64,000 nucleotides of DNA from Paraburkholderia phenazinium (GCF_900142845.1 NZ_FSRU01000002.1:1550001-1614000); one strand, 5' to 3'. Counted from the stretch's first letter, positions 35,752 through 46,400 are shown. The notes: generated by a model from the sequence alone, not told the origin. Numbers and translations are program-made.

Positions 35752-36765
35752 TCATGCACCGTTCGGCGCCGTCACCGGCGCGCGGTCGTAGAAATAGATG
35801 CCGTGCGGCGAGCGGCCCACCGCGATGGTCTGGATCAGCTTGCGTGTGGTCAGGTCGATGATGCCGACGTGCTTCGCAAACCGGAACGTGACCCACAGAT
35901 AACGCTTGTCTGCCGACAGCTCCATGTCGTCCGGCCCGGGCATCAGGCCGGTGATATCGCCGACGTTGGCGAGCGTGTCTTCGTCGATGATGCTGATGGT
36001 GCTCGCGACGCGATTGGACACCGCGACGTGCTTGCCGTCGGCAAGCGAGCGGAAGTTGTGCGCGCCGTTGCCGGTCTGGATGGTCTTGACGATCTTCTGG
36101 TTACGCCAGTCGACCACCGCGACGTAGTCCGCGCCGGTCATGCCGATCAGCAGATATTTGTCGCCGGGGGTCATCCACAGGCCGGCCGGCACCTTGCCCA
36201 CCTTCATCTTCCACTTGACCTGCTGGGTGGCGAGATCGATCGCCGCGAGTTCGCCCGACACCTGCAGCGTGACGAACACGGTTTTGCTGTCGTTCGTGAA
36301 CGCCATATGGCTCGGCATCACGGCCAGCGGCAGACGTTTGGCGAGCGTCATGTCGTGGCCGTCGTAGTGATAGACGTCGAGACGGTCGAGGCGCAAGCCC
36401 GTCGTCACGACCCACTTGTTGTCCGGCGAGAAGCCGATCTGATACGGATCTTCAATGTTCTCGACCCAGCGCTGCACCTTGCCGGTTTTCGGATCGACGA
36501 ACATCAGGTTGTTGGAGACCGAATTGGCGACGATCAGCGAACTGTTGTCCGGCGTCGCCATCAGGTGATGCGGCTCCTTGCCGGTGGGCACCGTGCCGAC
36601 CACCTGGTGCGTGGCCTCATCGATCAGACTAAGCGTGGCCTCGCCGGAATTGAGCACGATCACGTTGTTGGCGTGGGCGGACGGGGAAAAGAGGCTGCTG
36701 GCCAGGACCGTGCCGGCCGCGAAGGCGGCGCCGACGGTGAGGCTGCGAAGAGAAAATTTGCGCAT
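35752..36765 (-). CDS. Secreted YVTN/YncE-type beta-propeller protein
   Basis: 337 residues with a signal peptide: RKFSLRSLTVGAAFAAGTVL, cleaved near SAHA. The mature protein has repeated blades of about 42 residues (VIVLNSGEATLSLIDEATHQ; LIVANSVSNNLMFVDPKTGK; VAVSNRVASTISIIDEDTLA; ITGLMPGPDDMELSADKRYL), the YVTN-type pattern. It should fold as a seven-bladed propeller in the periplasm. No catalytic residues are evident; binding of a partner is the likely role. Confidence 0.88.
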   Translation of the reverse strand: MRKFSLRSLTVGAAFAAGTVLASSLFSPSAHANNVIVLNSGEATLSLIDEATHQVVGTVPTGKEPHHLMATPDNSSLIVANSVSNNLMFVDPKTGKVQRWVENIEDPYQIGFSPDNKWVVTTGLRLDRLDVYHYDGHDMTLAKRLPLAVMPSHMAFTNDSKTVFVTLQVSGELAAIDLATQQVKWKMKVGKVPAGLWMTPGDKYLLIGMTGADYVAVVDWRNQKIVKTIQTGNGAHNFRSLADGKHVAVSNRVASTISIIDEDTLANVGDITGLMPGPDDMELSADKRYLWVTFRFAKHVGIIDLTTRKLIQTIAVGRSPHGIYFYDRAPVTAPNGA

Positions 36766-37339
36766 GAAAACTCGCTTCAGAGAACAGCGCGCATTGTAGA
36801 CCGTTTGTAAGGACGTGCGGTTGATGCAGGTCGGGGTCGGGACGGGGCGAAACGAATGGACGAGGCGAGGTGGAGGCTAAACAACACCTCATCCATTCAC
36901 CCTGAACAATCAGATAATTTCCATGTCGCACACACATTAACTACAAATCAATCTCCGACCGCATTCTTATTTTCACGCAATATCAATAAGAATTTATACG
37001 AATTATCCCTACCAATCCTATTTTAAAACATAAATTGACACATCAGAAATCAAAAACCGTCCCGGCCGAATAATTTAAGAATTCACTGATATCGACTTTG
37101 CCCCGCCCAGCCTGACAATCGCGCCGATCATCGCCCGTGCACTTAATTTAGGTGGATAGAAGCGCGCGATGCATTCGAACTGGATGCACGGAAAAATCAA
37201 TGGGACATGGACAAACGGATAAACCGCGGTCGATATGTCGAATTTCTATGCGAAGCATATAAGGGCGATGACGCCTCTTTCAGATCGACATGCATTGGCT
37301 CGCGGTCCACGATCGCAATTCCGCGGAGTTTCTTAAAGC
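36766..37339. other. AT-rich region between divergent genes
   Basis: 574 bases upstream of the autotransporter and of the beta-propeller gene. Bases 36900-37090 are clearly AT-rich (AATATCAATAAGAATTTATA). A possible -35 TTGACA occurs near 37034, but I cannot find a confident -10. No frame is called. Confidence 0.45.
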
Positions 37340-40039
37340 ATGAACAAGATTTATAAATCGGTCTGGAATGAAACGACGGGCGCGTGGGTCGCCACGTCGG
37401 AAACGGCTCGTTCGAAGACCAGGCGCGGCGTGTCACGCAAGCTGGCGATGGCTCAGGCAGTGCTGGCGGCGGTGGTGATGGTTTCCGGAGACGCCGCCTA
37501 TGCGGCCGGTAACGCGGCGACTAACTTTTTCGATGCCAGTAATGGCAGCAATCCGTCAACGGACCACACCGCGGCGGCAGTAGGTGCTGCATCGGTTGCC
37601 GCAGGAGCCAGTGCGGCGGCGGCAGGCAACAATGCCACCGCCATCGGCGCCGCGTCGTGGGTATTGACCGATTTCGGCACGGCCATCGGCGACCTTTCCA
37701 CGGTATATGGCCTCAACGGGACGGCTATCGGCACAGGTGCAACAGCAAACAGCCTCAATTCGGTTGCGATCGGCTATGCCGCGACGGCCACCAGCGCCAA
37801 CAGCGTCGCACTCGGCGCGAACTCGACCGCGAAGGCCGATCTGACGACCACGGCTTACGCCCCGAACGGCCCCGGCGCTACGCCCATCGCAGCCGGTACG
37901 GCGGCAGGCGAAGTCTCCGTCGGCGCATCCGGCAGCGAACGGCGCATCACCAACGTCGCCGCGGGCTCCGCCCCCACCGACGCCGTCAACGTCAGCCAGT
38001 TGAGCGCAGTCGACGCCGAAGTCAGCAACGTCAACGGCCAGGTCAGCAATCTCAATAGCCAGGTCAGCACGATCAACGGCCAGGTCAACAACCTCGGCAG
38101 CCAGGTCACCACGATCGGCGGCGAGGTGAACAACATCAGCACCGAAGTCGACACCATCGCCCAAAGCGGCACCCTGCACTACTTCAAGGCCAATGGTCCG
38201 GCCGACGGCTCGGACGACGCCGTCGCCAGCGGCACGAAAGCCGTCGCGGCAGGCGCGAGCGCCGTCGCCAGCGGCAACTACGCGTCGGCGTTGGGCTACG
38301 GCGCGTCGGCCAGCGCTGCGGACGGGGTCGCGCTCGGCAAGCTGGCAAATGCGTCCAGCAACATGGCCGTGGCCGTTGGCGCAGGGACCGAGGCCAGCGG
38401 CGGCGCGTCGCTCGCGGTGGGCGGCTATGCACTCGCCAGCGACGACGGCTCAACCGCTCTCGGCTCCTACTCGACCGCGAGCGCCGCCAACGCCACCGCA
38501 ATCGGCAGCCTCGCCACGGCCAGCGGCGCCAACTCGGTCGCCCTGGGCCAAGGTTCGATCGCCGACCAGGCCAACACCGTGTCGGTCGGCGCGCCGGGCA
38601 GCGAACGCCGGATCACCAACGTCGCAGCGGGCATAGACCCCACCGACGCCGTCAACGTGAGCCAGTTGCAAGCCGCTACGGCCGGCAGCGCGGCGGCATC
38701 GCACTACTTCAAGGCAAGCGGCCCCGCGGACGGCTCGGACGACGCCAGCGCCACCGGCGAGCACTCCGCCGCGATCGGCAGCGACGCCGGAGCGTCGGGC
38801 GACAAGTCGCTGGCAGCCGGCACGTCGTCGTGGGCAGCGGGTACGCAAAGCACCGCGGTGGGCACGCTCTCCACCGCAGCAGGGAACCAGTCGACAGCGC
38901 TGGGCGCCACCGCCCTTGCCGGTGAAACCGGCGATACGGCGGTCGGCTTCGGCGCGTCGGCGACGGGTACGGTTTCTACCGCGATTGGCACCAACGCCTC
39001 GGCAACGGGCTTTGGCAGTGCGGCACTCGGCAACATGGCCACCGCCAGCGCCGACGGTTCCGTCGCCCTGGGCCAAGGCTCCGTAGCCGACCGCGCCAAC
39101 AGCGTTTCCGTGGGCGCCGCGGGCAACGAACGCCAGATCACCAACGTCGCCGCCGGCACCGCCGACACCGACGCCGTCAACGTCTCGCAACTGAACGCGG
39201 TCGCGAGCCAGGCCGCCAAGGTCGACGGCGCGGTGATGTACGACACCAACAGCGACGGTTCGGTCAACAAGAACGACGTCACGCTAGGCGGCGACAGCGG
39301 CACGGTCATCCACAACGTCGCGGACGGCGTGCTCGACACCGACGCGGTCAACCTCGGCCAGTTGAACGCCGCCATCAACGGCGCGGTGCAAAACATCTCC
39401 GGCAACACCGGCAGCGCGTTCTTCAGCGCCGACGGCGACACCAATACCGAAGCCGCGCAATCGTCCGGCAGCCACTCGGTCGCCGCCGGTGCGAACGCCC
39501 GGGCAAGCGGCACGAACGCGGTCGCGGTGGGTGCGAACTCGGTGGCCGCCGGCAACAACGCCACGGCACTCGGCGCCGGAGCGAATGCCGGCGCGGACAA
39601 TTCGGTGGCGTTGGGCCAAGGCTCGGTGGCGGATCGCGCCAACACGGTCTCGGTCGGCGCGGCCGGCAGCGAACGTCAGATCACCAACGTCGCCGCGGGC
39701 GTGCAAGGCACGGACGCCGTCAACGTCAATCAGTTGAATTCGGGCATGAGCAGCGCCGTCGGCCAGGCCAACAACTACACCGACGACAAGATCCGTTCGG
39801 CCCGTCGCGATTCGTACGGCGGCACGGCGTCCGCTCTGGCCGCCGCCGGTCTGCCGCAAGCCGTCCTGCCGGGTCACGGCATGGTAGCGGTCGCCGGCGG
39901 CACCTACGCGGGTCAGTCGGCCGTCGCGCTCGGTGTGTCGCAACTGTCCGAGACCGGCAAGTGGGTCTACAAGGTGCAAGGCACCAGCGACTCGCGCGGC
40001 CAGTTCGGCGCGTCGATCGGCGCCGGGATGCACTGGTAA
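37340..40039 (+). CDS. Trimeric autotransporter adhesin (YadA type)
   Basis: 899 residues. The N-terminus MNKIYKSVWNETTGAWVA is an extended signal peptide region (ESPR) seen in large type V secreted proteins, cleaved near AYAA. The passenger has YadA-head heptad-like repeats (AVAAGASAVASGNYASALGY) and four longer modules reading SVALGQGS.AD.ANTVSVGA, then TNVAAG...TDAVNVSQL, the neck/Hia-type connector. The first stalk (VSNVNGQVSNLNSQVSTING) is a right-handed coiled coil near residues 225-270. The C-terminal 75 residues (YTDDKIRSARRDSYGGTASA) form the YadA membrane anchor ending SIGAGMHW. Host or matrix binding is inferred. Confidence 0.95.
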   Translation: MNKIYKSVWNETTGAWVATSETARSKTRRGVSRKLAMAQAVLAAVVMVSGDAAYAAGNAATNFFDASNGSNPSTDHTAAAVGAASVAAGASAAAAGNNATAIGAASWVLTDFGTAIGDLSTVYGLNGTAIGTGATANSLNSVAIGYAATATSANSVALGANSTAKADLTTTAYAPNGPGATPIAAGTAAGEVSVGASGSERRITNVAAGSAPTDAVNVSQLSAVDAEVSNVNGQVSNLNSQVSTINGQVNNLGSQVTTIGGEVNNISTEVDTIAQSGTLHYFKANGPADGSDDAVASGTKAVAAGASAVASGNYASALGYGASASAADGVALGKLANASSNMAVAVGAGTEASGGASLAVGGYALASDDGSTALGSYSTASAANATAIGSLATASGANSVALGQGSIADQANTVSVGAPGSERRITNVAAGIDPTDAVNVSQLQAATAGSAAASHYFKASGPADGSDDASATGEHSAAIGSDAGASGDKSLAAGTSSWAAGTQSTAVGTLSTAAGNQSTALGATALAGETGDTAVGFGASATGTVSTAIGTNASATGFGSAALGNMATASADGSVALGQGSVADRANSVSVGAAGNERQITNVAAGTADTDAVNVSQLNAVASQAAKVDGAVMYDTNSDGSVNKNDVTLGGDSGTVIHNVADGVLDTDAVNLGQLNAAINGAVQNISGNTGSAFFSADGDTNTEAAQSSGSHSVAAGANARASGTNAVAVGANSVAAGNNATALGAGANAGADNSVALGQGSVADRANTVSVGAAGSERQITNVAAGVQGTDAVNVNQLNSGMSSAVGQANNYTDDKIRSARRDSYGGTASALAAAGLPQAVLPGHGMVAVAGGTYAGQSAVALGVSQLSETGKWVYKVQGTSDSRGQFGASIGAGMHW

Positions 40040-40107
40040 AAGGAGGTCTCGCCTGAACCGATAGAGGAAGCAGCGAGTGGATGCGGGTCCTGGGCGGACC
40101 TGCATCT

Positions 40108-40153
40108 TTTGCGCGACACCGATGCCTCCAGTCGGTGTCGCGCCTTTTTTTTT
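40108..40153. terminator. Strong bidirectional terminator
   Basis: GCGCGACACCGA and TCGGTGTCGCGC form a perfect 12-bp stem around a nine-base loop, followed by nine T residues on the plus strand. It ends the autotransporter gene; hrpA ends just beyond on the minus strand. Confidence 0.9.
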
Positions 40154-40168
40154 GCGCCGGTTGCGCGC

Positions 40169-43100
40169 TCAGCGCTGCATCGACTCCCACACCTTGTAAA
40201 GACGCTTCACCGACACCGGCATCGGCGTGCGCAACTCCTGCGCGAATAGCGAAATCCGCAGTTCTTCCAGCATCCAGCGGAATTCGGACAAGCACGCATC
40301 CATCACGCCGCCCCGCTGCGCAAGCGCACGCTGGTAGTTCTGCAGCAAGGGATGAAACTCGGCAAACTGCCGCGCGTCGCGCGCCGAGTCGGCCTTCAGC
40401 TTGTCGATGCGTAGCGCGATGCCCTTCAGATAGCGCGGAAAATGCGCGAGCTGCGCATACGGTGTGTCGATCACGAAGCGTTTGCCGACCAGTGCATCGA
40501 GCTGGTTCTGCATGTCCGCATAAGCCGCCGCAAACGGCTTCGCCTGCACCAGCTTCTTGTTGACCGTCGCGTACTCGCTGAGGATCTGCCCCACCAGACG
40601 CGCAATCTCCTGGGCGAGCAGCGTCAAGCGGCTACGGCCCTCGTCGCGGCGCGTGTGGAACGTGAGGTCGTCGGCCGGCAGCGGATCCTGCAGGCAGGCG
40701 CGATCCAGCGCGGTATCGACCAACTGGTCGCGCAACTCTTCCTGGGTGCCGCGCGGCATGAACTGCATCGCCATCTCGCGCAGCCCCGGCAGGTTCTTCT
40801 CCAGATACTTGATCGGCTCCTTCAACTGCAGCGCAAACAGCCGCCGCAGTCCCGCACGATGAATGCGCGCGGCTTCGTCCGGCGAGTCGAATACCTCGAC
40901 ATCGCAATGCGTGCCGCGATCGACCAGCGCCGGATAACCAAACAGCGTCTGGCCGCCGCGACGGATTTCCAGCAACTCGGGGAGCTTGCCGAAATTCCAC
41001 GTCGTCAGTTTCTCGTAGAGCGCGGTTGACGCAGGGGCATCCGGCGACGCAGTCTGCGGCACGGCTACGCCACCCGGCCCGCGCGCGCCACGGCCCGCTC
41101 CGCCTGCGCGCGACCCTGCACCCGCAGCGCCCGCCGCAGCGGCCTCGCCACGCAGATCGCCGCCCTGTCCGCGTCCGTCACCAGCCGCACCGTCAGCGCC
41201 CGCGCCGCTCACACCTGCCAACGCCACACCCGCCGCGCCTGACGCAATCTTCTGAAAATGCTGCTGCGCCTGGCCGCCCAGTTCCGCTCGCAATTGCGCC
41301 AGATTGCGCCCCATCGCGAGTTGCCGCCCATGCTCGTCCACGACCTTGAAGTTCATGAACAGGTGCGCGGCCAGGGTCTCGAGCTTGAAGTCCGACTGCT
41401 TCATCGCGACCTGAGTCTGCTCGCGGACATCGGCAATCAGCGACTCGAGCAAACCGCCCGCACCGAAGCGCGGCGCGGCATGGCGGTCCGCAAAACCCGC
41501 GGCATATTCCGGCAGCGGCACGCAATGACGCCGCAATTTCTGCGGCAAGGACTTGAGCAGCAGTTGGGTCTTTTCCTTCAGCATGCCGGGTACAAGCCAT
41601 TCGCAGCGCCGCGCATCCACCTGGTTCAACGCATAGAGCGGCACAGCCAACGTCACGCCGTCGCGCGGCGAACCCGGCTCGAAATGATAGGTCAGCGCCA
41701 TCTCAACGCCGGCCATCGTCATCCGCTTCGGGAACAGGTCTGTGGTAACGCCGGCCGCCTCGTGACGCATCAGATCGTCGCGCGACAGATACAGCAGACG
41801 CAGCTTGTCTTCCGGCTGACCGCTCTTCTTCACTTCGTCGCGATACCAGCGCTCGAACGACGCGCCCGTATAGATGCCTTGCGGCAACGCCTGATCGTAG
41901 AAGCCGTAAATCAGTTCGTCGTCGACCAGCACGTCCTGGCGGCGCGATTTGTGTTCGAGCTGCTCGATGTCCGCGAGCAGCTTGCGGTTGTGCGCGAAGA
42001 ACGCCAGCTTCGTGTCGAACTCGCCCTCCACCAGCGCACCGCGGATGAACAGCTCGCGTGCCCGCGCCGGATCCTGCTTGCCGAAGCTCACACGGCGCCG
42101 GTGATAAATCGGCAGACCGTACAGCACCGCCCGTTCGAAAGCCGACACCTGCGCCGCGCGCTTTTCCCAATGCGGCTCGGAGAGCGACTTCTTCAACAGA
42201 TGCGCGCCGATCTGTTCGATCCACTCCGGCTCGATCTTCGCGATACAGCGCGCGTACAGGCGGCTCGTCTCGACCAGCTCCGCGGCCATCACCCAGCGGC
42301 CCGCTTTCTTCACCAGCGCCGAACCCGGCCACAGATAAAACTTGATGGTGCGCGCGCCGAGGTAGTAAGGCTCGTCGTCGGCTTTCAGGCCGATATTGCC
42401 GAGCAAGCCGGTCAACAGCGCCAGGTGGATCTGCTCGAAGGTCGCCTCGGCCTCGTTGATGCGCCAGCCGTGCTCGCGCACCACCGTCAGCAATTGCGAA
42501 TGCACGTCGCGCCATTCGCGCAGGCGCAGTTGCGAGAGGAAATTGGCGCGGCACTCGTCGTGCAACTGGCGGTTCGACTTCTTGTGCGCGATCGCCTCGT
42601 CGAACCAGTTCCAGATCTTGAGCCATTGCAGGAATTCGGAGCGCTCGTCGGCGAAGCGCCGATGCGCCTGATCAGCCTGCTCCTGCGCTTCGATCGGCCG
42701 GTCGCGCGGATCCTGCACCGACAGCGCACTCGCGATGATCAACACTTCGCGCAGCGCCTGCTGGTCGCGCGCGGCGAGAATCATGCGGCCGACGCGCGGA
42801 TCGAGCGGCAGGCGCGCCAGCTCGCGGCCGAGCGGCGTGAGTTCGTTGTCGTCGTCGACGGCGCCGAGCTCGTTCAGCAACTGATAACCGTCGGCAATCG
42901 CGCGGCCGGGCGGCGGCTCGATGAACGGGAAGGTTTCGATTGCGGTCAGATGCAGTGACTTCATCCGCAGAATCACGGAAGCCAGCGACGAGCGCAGGAT
43001 CTCCGGATCGGTGAAGCGCACGCGCGACTGGAAGTCGCTTTCCTCGTACAGGCGGATGCACACGCCGTCCGCGACCCGGCCGCAGCGTCCGGCGCGCTGG

Positions 43101-44554
43101 TTGGCCGCCGCCTGCGAGATGGACTCGACCTGCAACTGCTCGACCTTGTTGCGATACGAGTAGCGCTTCACGCGCGCCAAACCCGTATCGACGACGTAGC
43201 GGATCCCCGGCACCGTCAGCGAGGTTTCCGCAACGTTGGTGGCCAGCACGATGCGTCGCGCGTTGGAAGAACGGAACACGCGCTCCTGCTCCGCCGCCGA
43301 CAGCCGCGCGAACAGCGGCAGAATTTCCGTATGCGGCGGATGGTGCTTGCGCAGCGCCTCGGCGGCATCGCGAATCTCGCGCTCGCCCGGCAGGAACACC
43401 AGTACGTCGCCGGGGCCTACGCGGCACAGTTCGTCCACGGCGTCGATGATCGCGTCCATCAGGTCGCGATCGGTCTCGCGCTGGGTTTTGGGCCGCTCGC
43501 GCGAGGACGACGAAGACGACCCCTCGGCGGACTTCACCGCCGGACTGTCTTCCGCCACCGGGCGATAGCGCACCTCGACCGGGTACAGGCGGCCGCTCAC
43601 CTCGATCACCGGCGCAGGCTTCTCTTCCGTGCCGAAGTGGCGCGCGAAACGATCCGCGTCGATGGTCGCCGAGGTCACGATCAGTTTCAGATCGGGACGT
43701 TTGGGCAAAACCTCGCGCAGATAGCCGAGCAGGAAATCGATGTTCAGGCTGCGCTCGTGCGCTTCGTCGATGATCAGCGTGTCGTAGGCCTTGAGCAGCG
43801 GATCGGTCTGCGTTTCGGCGAGCAGGATGCCGTCCGTCATCAATTTGACCGAGGCGCCCGGCGACAGATTGTCGGTAAAGCGCACCTTGTAGCCGACCAC
43901 TTCGCCGAACGGTGTGCCGAGTTCTTCGGCGATACGCCGGCCCGTCGCCGATGCCGCGATCCGCCGTGGCTGCGTGTGGCCGATCAGTCCCGAGCCGCCC
44001 GCGCCGAGCCCGCGCCCGAGTGCGAGGCAGATTTTCGGCAACTGGGTGGTTTTGCCCGAACCCGTTTCGCCGCAGACGATCACCACCTGATTCTCTGCAA
44101 TCGCCCGGGCGATTTCGTCGCGACGCCCGGAGACCGGCAGCGCTTCGGGGAAGGAGATCGGTGGAATCGGATTGGGTTCGACCGTGCGCACGGGGCGTGG
44201 TGCGCGAGGCGCGCGCCCAGCGTCGGCGCCGCGCGTCGGGCCGGCCGTGTTGTGCGCGTCGCGAGGCGCATTCCGCTCCCGTTGATCCGTCCCCTGACCT
44301 GCATCCGCCTGACGGCGCGCGTCGTCACGCGCGCGCTGCGGTTGCGCCTGGCTTGTTTTTCCTGGCTGCGCCGGACGCGGCTGCGGCCCCTTCTGAGGAG
44401 CCTTCTGTGGAGCCTTCTGCGGCCGCTGTTGCGCGCCGCCGGCCGGCGACGCACGCCGCTGCGCCTCGCCGTGCGACTCGCGCGATGGGTCTGATGCGGC
44501 GCCTCGCGCCGTTTTCTCGTTCGCCGGAGCGGGACTTTTGGGTACATTCGACAT
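40169..44554 (-). CDS. hrpA: ATP-dependent RNA helicase HrpA
   Basis: A 1461-residue DEAH-box helicase, slightly longer than the about 1300 of other family members. The first 130 residues are Gln/Arg/Pro-rich and disordered. Walker A is CGETGSGKTT (161-170); motif II DEAH occurs in LIIDEAHERSLNID; SAT motif is VTSATIDA; motif VI QRAGRCGR. Helicase-associated domains and the DUF3418 C-terminus follow. An unusual Gly/Ala-rich insert near residues 1110-1170 (GVSGAGADGAAGDGRGQGG) breaks the C-terminal domain and is probably a flexible linker. Divergent from argA across only 23 bases. It resolves stalled ribosomes in other bacteria. Confidence 0.96.
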   Translation of the reverse strand: MSNVPKSPAPANEKTARGAASDPSRESHGEAQRRASPAGGAQQRPQKAPQKAPQKGPQPRPAQPGKTSQAQPQRARDDARRQADAGQGTDQRERNAPRDAHNTAGPTRGADAGRAPRAPRPVRTVEPNPIPPISFPEALPVSGRRDEIARAIAENQVVIVCGETGSGKTTQLPKICLALGRGLGAGGSGLIGHTQPRRIAASATGRRIAEELGTPFGEVVGYKVRFTDNLSPGASVKLMTDGILLAETQTDPLLKAYDTLIIDEAHERSLNIDFLLGYLREVLPKRPDLKLIVTSATIDADRFARHFGTEEKPAPVIEVSGRLYPVEVRYRPVAEDSPAVKSAEGSSSSSSRERPKTQRETDRDLMDAIIDAVDELCRVGPGDVLVFLPGEREIRDAAEALRKHHPPHTEILPLFARLSAAEQERVFRSSNARRIVLATNVAETSLTVPGIRYVVDTGLARVKRYSYRNKVEQLQVESISQAAANQRAGRCGRVADGVCIRLYEESDFQSRVRFTDPEILRSSLASVILRMKSLHLTAIETFPFIEPPPGRAIADGYQLLNELGAVDDDNELTPLGRELARLPLDPRVGRMILAARDQQALREVLIIASALSVQDPRDRPIEAQEQADQAHRRFADERSEFLQWLKIWNWFDEAIAHKKSNRQLHDECRANFLSQLRLREWRDVHSQLLTVVREHGWRINEAEATFEQIHLALLTGLLGNIGLKADDEPYYLGARTIKFYLWPGSALVKKAGRWVMAAELVETSRLYARCIAKIEPEWIEQIGAHLLKKSLSEPHWEKRAAQVSAFERAVLYGLPIYHRRRVSFGKQDPARARELFIRGALVEGEFDTKLAFFAHNRKLLADIEQLEHKSRRQDVLVDDELIYGFYDQALPQGIYTGASFERWYRDEVKKSGQPEDKLRLLYLSRDDLMRHEAAGVTTDLFPKRMTMAGVEMALTYHFEPGSPRDGVTLAVPLYALNQVDARRCEWLVPGMLKEKTQLLLKSLPQKLRRHCVPLPEYAAGFADRHAAPRFGAGGLLESLIADVREQTQVAMKQSDFKLETLAAHLFMNFKVVDEHGRQLAMGRNLAQLRAELGGQAQQHFQKIASGAAGVALAGVSGAGADGAAGDGRGQGGDLRGEAAAAGAAGAGSRAGGAGRGARGPGGVAVPQTASPDAPASTALYEKLTTWNFGKLPELLEIRRGGQTLFGYPALVDRGTHCDVEVFDSPDEAARIHRAGLRRLFALQLKEPIKYLEKNLPGLREMAMQFMPRGTQEELRDQLVDTALDRACLQDPLPADDLTFHTRRDEGRSRLTLLAQEIARLVGQILSEYATVNKKLVQAKPFAAAYADMQNQLDALVGKRFVIDTPYAQLAHFPRYLKGIALRIDKLKADSARDARQFAEFHPLLQNYQRALAQRGGVMDACLSEFRWMLEELRISLFAQELRTPMPVSVKRLYKVWESMQR

Positions 44555-44564
44555 GGGGGCGCAT

Positions 44565-44570
44565 TATAAT
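44565..44570 (+). promoter_or_regulatory. -10 box of argA directly before its start codon
   Basis: TATAAT is a perfect -10 hexamer whose last base is eight bases before the argA ATG. Transcription starting about seven bases downstream of it would begin at the start codon, suggesting a leaderless mRNA. No good -35 is found. Confidence 0.55.
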
Positions 44571-44577
44571 CCCGGGC

Positions 44578-45966
44578 ATGAATTCCCAAACCGACCTCGT
44601 CCCCACGCCCGCGAGCGCTCCGGCCACGTCCGGCGCTACGGAATCCGACTCGCAACACGCGCAATTCGTCGACTGGATGCGCTCGGTTGCCCCCTATATC
44701 CACGCGTTCCGCAACAAGACGTTCGTCGTCGGGTTCGGCGGCGAGGTGGTGCATCAGGGGCTGCTGAATGCGCTCGTCTCCGACATCGCGCTGTTGCAGG
44801 CCATGGGCATCCAGATCGTGCTCGTCCACGGCTCGCGACCGCAGGTCGAAGAGCAGATGAGCCTGCACGGCGTGGAGTCCGAGTTTTCGCACGGCATGCG
44901 CATCACGGATGCGCGCGCGCTCGAATCCGCGAAAGAAGCGGCGGGCGAAGTGCGTCTCGACATCGAAGCCGCCATCAGCCAGGGCTTGCCGAACACGCCG
45001 ATGGCGCACGCGCACATCAGCGTGGTGTCCGGCAACTTCGTGACGGCGCGGCCGGTCGGCATTCTGGACGGCGTCGACTTCGCCCACACCGGCGTGGTGC
45101 GCAAGATCGACGCGGACTCGATCCGCCATTCGCTCGCGAGCCGCAAGCTCGTGCTGCTGTCGCCGCTCGGTTTCTCGCCTACCGGCGAGGCCTTCAATCT
45201 GTCCATGGAAGACGTCGCCTCGGCGGCGGCCATCGCGCTGCGCGCCGACAAGATCGTGTTCCTGACCGAAACGCCCGGCCTGATGCAGGACGGCGAGGAC
45301 GGTCCCGAACTGATGCGCGAACTGTCGCTGGACGACGCGTACAAGCTGCACGAAAGCGGCGAAGTCACCGGCGACGCCGGCTTCTATCTGAAGCATTCGA
45401 TCCGCGCCTGCCGCGGCGGCGTGGCACGGGCCCACATCATTCCCTACGCGCTCGACGGCAGCCTGCTGCTCGAACTGTTCCTGCACGATGGCGTCGGCAC
45501 GATGATCTCGTACGAGAACCTCGAGAGCCTGCGCGAAGCGACGCCGGACGACGTCGGCGGCATTCTGGCGCTGATCGAGCCGCTCGAATCGGACGGCACC
45601 CTCGTGCGGCGCGGCCGTCACCAGATCGAACGCGACATCGACCATTTCTCGGTGATCGAGCACGATGGCGTGCTGTTCGGCTGCGCGGCGCTCTATCCGT
45701 ACACGCAGGAACGCATCGGCGAAATGGCGTGCCTCACGGTCGCCCCCGAAGCGCAAGGCACCGGCGACGGCGAGCGGCTGCTCAAGCGCATCGAGCAACG
45801 CGCCCGCGCGCGCGGCCTCACGCGCATTTTCGTGCTGACGACGCGCACCGAACACTGGTTCCTGAAACGCGGCTTTGTGAAGGCAACGGTCGACGACCTG
45901 CCGGAAGATCGCCGCCGCCTCTATAACTGGCAGCGCAAGTCGCTCGTGCTGATGAAACAGCTCTGA
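44578..45966 (+). CDS. argA: N-acetylglutamate synthase
   Basis: 462 residues, catalysing the first step of arginine synthesis from glutamate and acetyl-CoA. The N-terminal amino-acid kinase-like domain binds arginine for feedback control ([37 protein letters not shown]); the C-terminal GNAT domain transfers the acetyl group ([20 protein letters not shown], the acetyl-CoA P-loop). The start at 44578 gives the standard N-terminus; a very long open frame upstream is a shadow of hrpA. The next gene on the strand is yggX, 100 bases away. Confidence 0.97.
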   Translation: MNSQTDLVPTPASAPATSGATESDSQHAQFVDWMRSVAPYIHAFRNKTFVVGFGGEVVHQGLLNALVSDIALLQAMGIQIVLVHGSRPQVEEQMSLHGVESEFSHGMRITDARALESAKEAAGEVRLDIEAAISQGLPNTPMAHAHISVVSGNFVTARPVGILDGVDFAHTGVVRKIDADSIRHSLASRKLVLLSPLGFSPTGEAFNLSMEDVASAAAIALRADKIVFLTETPGLMQDGEDGPELMRELSLDDAYKLHESGEVTGDAGFYLKHSIRACRGGVARAHIIPYALDGSLLLELFLHDGVGTMISYENLESLREATPDDVGGILALIEPLESDGTLVRRGRHQIERDIDHFSVIEHDGVLFGCAALYPYTQERIGEMACLTVAPEAQGTGDGERLLKRIEQRARARGLTRIFVLTTRTEHWFLKRGFVKATVDDLPEDRRRLYNWQRKSLVLMKQL

Positions 45967-46066
45967 GCGGCCTCATAAAGCGACTGCCCGAGATATAACG
46001 CAACCACGCGCAACCGTGCGCACCAGCACGCAACAGCGCCCCCACCGATTACAGGAGAAGCACAGC

Positions 46067-46342
46067 ATGGCTCGTATGGTTCAATGCGCGAAGCTCGGCA
46101 AGGAAGCCGAAGGCCTCGATTTCCCGCCGCTGCCGGGCGAACTCGGCAAGCGGATCTACGAAAGCATTTCGAAGGAAGCCTGGCAGGCGTGGCTCAAGCA
46201 GCAAACCATGCTGATCAACGAAAACCGCCTGAATATGGCCGATCCGCGCGCGCGCCAGTATCTGATGAAGCAGACCGAGAAGTTCTTCTTCGGCGAAGGC
46301 GCCGACCAGGCGTCGGGGTTCGTGCCGCCGTCGGAGAGTTGA
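46067..46342 (+). CDS. yggX: Probable Fe(2+)-trafficking protein YggX
   Basis: A 91-residue protein with the family sequence [20 protein letters not shown], then [20 protein letters not shown] and [20 protein letters not shown]. Members protect iron-sulfur enzymes from oxidative damage. AGGAG lies 11 bases upstream of the ATG. Full length and strongly conserved in type. Confidence 0.96.
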   Translation: MARMVQCAKLGKEAEGLDFPPLPGELGKRIYESISKEAWQAWLKQQTMLINENRLNMADPRARQYLMKQTEKFFFGEGADQASGFVPPSES

Positions 46343-46400
46343 TCCGATAGGCGCCCGTGAGGGCCACGCATCGCCGGGTGCATTCGATGCCCGTCCGACG

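Noticed and set aside
43331..45855. Long frames on both strands over hrpA and argA
   Set aside because: All overlap well-identified helicase and synthase genes in other frames.
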